DNA of 15,682 bases, from NCBI GenBank assembly GCA_937892995.1, contig CALBJS010000303.1, forward strand, positions 1-15,682, in the 5' to 3' direction. The translations under genes and the position numbers were made by a program. The notes under the pieces were generated by a model, which saw only the letters and a list, made by a program, of their open reading frames with translations, was not told where the DNA came from and made no database searches. This document shows, piece after piece, positions 15,065-15,682 of this stretch. The DNA comes from an uncultured Peptococcaceae bacterium (GTDB lineage: Bacteria > Bacillota > Desulfitobacteriia > Desulfitobacteriales > Syntrophobotulaceae). How positions within the stretch are numbered: position 1 is the stretch's first letter; each line of letters begins with the position of its first letter.

Positions 15065-15682
15065 TTATTTCAAGGCATCCAGTAGTTCATCTTCGGGAAC
15101 ATCCCTAACCACTTTAGCCGGGAAACCTTTAAGGACTTTAGATGGGGGGGTGTCTTTGGTGACCAGAGAACCTGCGGCTACAAAAGCCTCCTCCGCCACT
15201 TCCACTCCCGGCAGGAGAATCGCTCCCCCGCCTATTCTGGCCCCTCTCCGGATGGTAGCCCCCTTGATATATTTAAAACGTTTCTCTGTCCGTCCCATAT
15301 AATTATCGTTAGTGGTAGTAACCATAGGGGCAATGAATACCCTATCTTCTATCTCCATGTACGCTGTGAGATAAGAGCCGGTCTGGATTTTGGTATAGGC
15401 TCCTATCCTGGTATCATTCTCCACAGCACTCCCGCTTCCGACTACGACTTTCTCCGCTAAGAAACAACGTTCCCTAAGGAGAGCCCTGTCCCCAATAAAG
15501 ACTCCCTCCGAGAGGACCGTTCCTGAATAAATGACTGTGGAACAGCCGATAGTACAATTAGGACCAATCTTTAGGGCCGGCAGATCATTCCGGCTTTTCG
15601 CGGTACTTGTGGCAGCCGCTCTGGGAGGTCGTCCGATGGTTGAATTACTACCGATATAAGTTCCATCAGCAATCATTGTCCC
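15065..15682 (-). CDS. Left-handed beta-helix (hexapeptide) acyltransferase, 5' end cut by window edge
   Basis: At least 203 residues are visible. Hexapeptide repeats run through most of it, for example TYIGSNSTIGRP, LKIGPNCTIGCSTVIY, TRIGAYTKIQTGSY and GATIRRGARIGGGAILLPGVEVAEEAFVAAGSLVTKD, the last being the C-terminal coil and active-site region shared with WbpD/WlbB-like N-acetyltransferases. It ends with FPAKVVRDVPEDELL. The first ATG in view (15676) may not be the start: GGG ACA in front of it keep the hexapeptide pattern, and there is no room to see a ribosome binding site, so the gene is treated as partial. It probably uses acetyl-CoA to acetylate an amino group on a nucleotide sugar made by the next enzyme; that aminotransferase is broken here, so the substrate may be missing. 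A gap of 66 bp separates it from the aminotransferase start. Confidence 0.85.
   Translation of the reverse strand, partial: GTMIADGTYIGSNSTIGRPPRAAATSTAKSRNDLPALKIGPNCTIGCSTVIYSGTVLSEGVFIGDRALLRERCFLAEKVVVGSGSAVENDTRIGAYTKIQTGSYLTAYMEIEDRVFIAPMVTTTNDNYMGRTEKRFKYIKGATIRRGARIGGGAILLPGVEVAEEAFVAAGSLVTKDTPPSKVLKGFPAKVVRDVPEDELLDALK

Noticed and set aside
1..15682. Search for CRISPR arrays, tRNA/rRNA genes, insertion sequences and known riboswitches.
   Set aside because: No regular spacer array, no tRNA-like cloverleaf, no transposase text and no recognisable riboswitch core was seen on either strand.

Overview
The window reads as a chromosomal cell-surface locus from a Gram-positive clostridial bacterium. 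Supporting signs are moderate G+C content, strong G-rich ribosome binding sites (several with runs of 6-7 G), an LPXTG/sortase surface protein and many Wzx/Wzy-type polysaccharide genes. The protein style resembles Desulfitobacterium/Desulfosporosinus-type Peptococcales, but this is an impression from sequence style; no marker gene fixes the genus. Every gene I can support is on the minus strand, so transcription runs from the high to the low coordinates.

Region 1 (15682 down to 3705) is a surface-polysaccharide gene cluster. In transcription order it holds: a left-handed beta-helix acyltransferase (cut by the window edge); a DegT-family sugar aminotransferase broken by an apparent 8-nt deletion; a Wzy-like polymerase/ligase; a TuaC-like GT4 glycosyltransferase; a second GT4; a Wzx flippase; a second Wzy-like protein; a WbuB-like GT4; an intact DegT aminotransferase; and a PglC-like phosphoglycosyl transferase. 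Together they would make an amino-sugar-containing repeat unit: the phosphoglycosyl transferase loads the first sugar on undecaprenyl phosphate, three GT4 enzymes extend it, Wzx flips it, and a Wzy-like protein polymerises or transfers it. Chain-length and regulatory genes are not in view and probably lie upstream of the window. An intrinsic terminator at 3564-3587 closes the cluster.

Region 2 (3559 down to 1) is a separate surface-protein operon. It starts with four hexamers at an exact 11-bp period directly ahead of a -10 box, the layout of a PhoB/PhoP-activated promoter. It encodes two tandem paralogous proteins of 79 and 78 aa with unknown function, an 832-aa LPXTG protein with five Cna-B domains, and the start of a membrane-anchored sortase cut by the left edge.

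The most notable points are the Pho-box-like promoter driving an adhesin/sortase operon, the paralogous small proteins placed between them, the broken aminotransferase with a 12-bp perfect palindrome at the break, an orphan coding-like frame overlapping the end of one glycosyltransferase (a possible 1-nt frameshift), and two Wzy-like proteins in one cluster. No tRNA, rRNA, CRISPR array or insertion sequence was seen. The longest stretch without a gene is 3457-3704 (248 bp).
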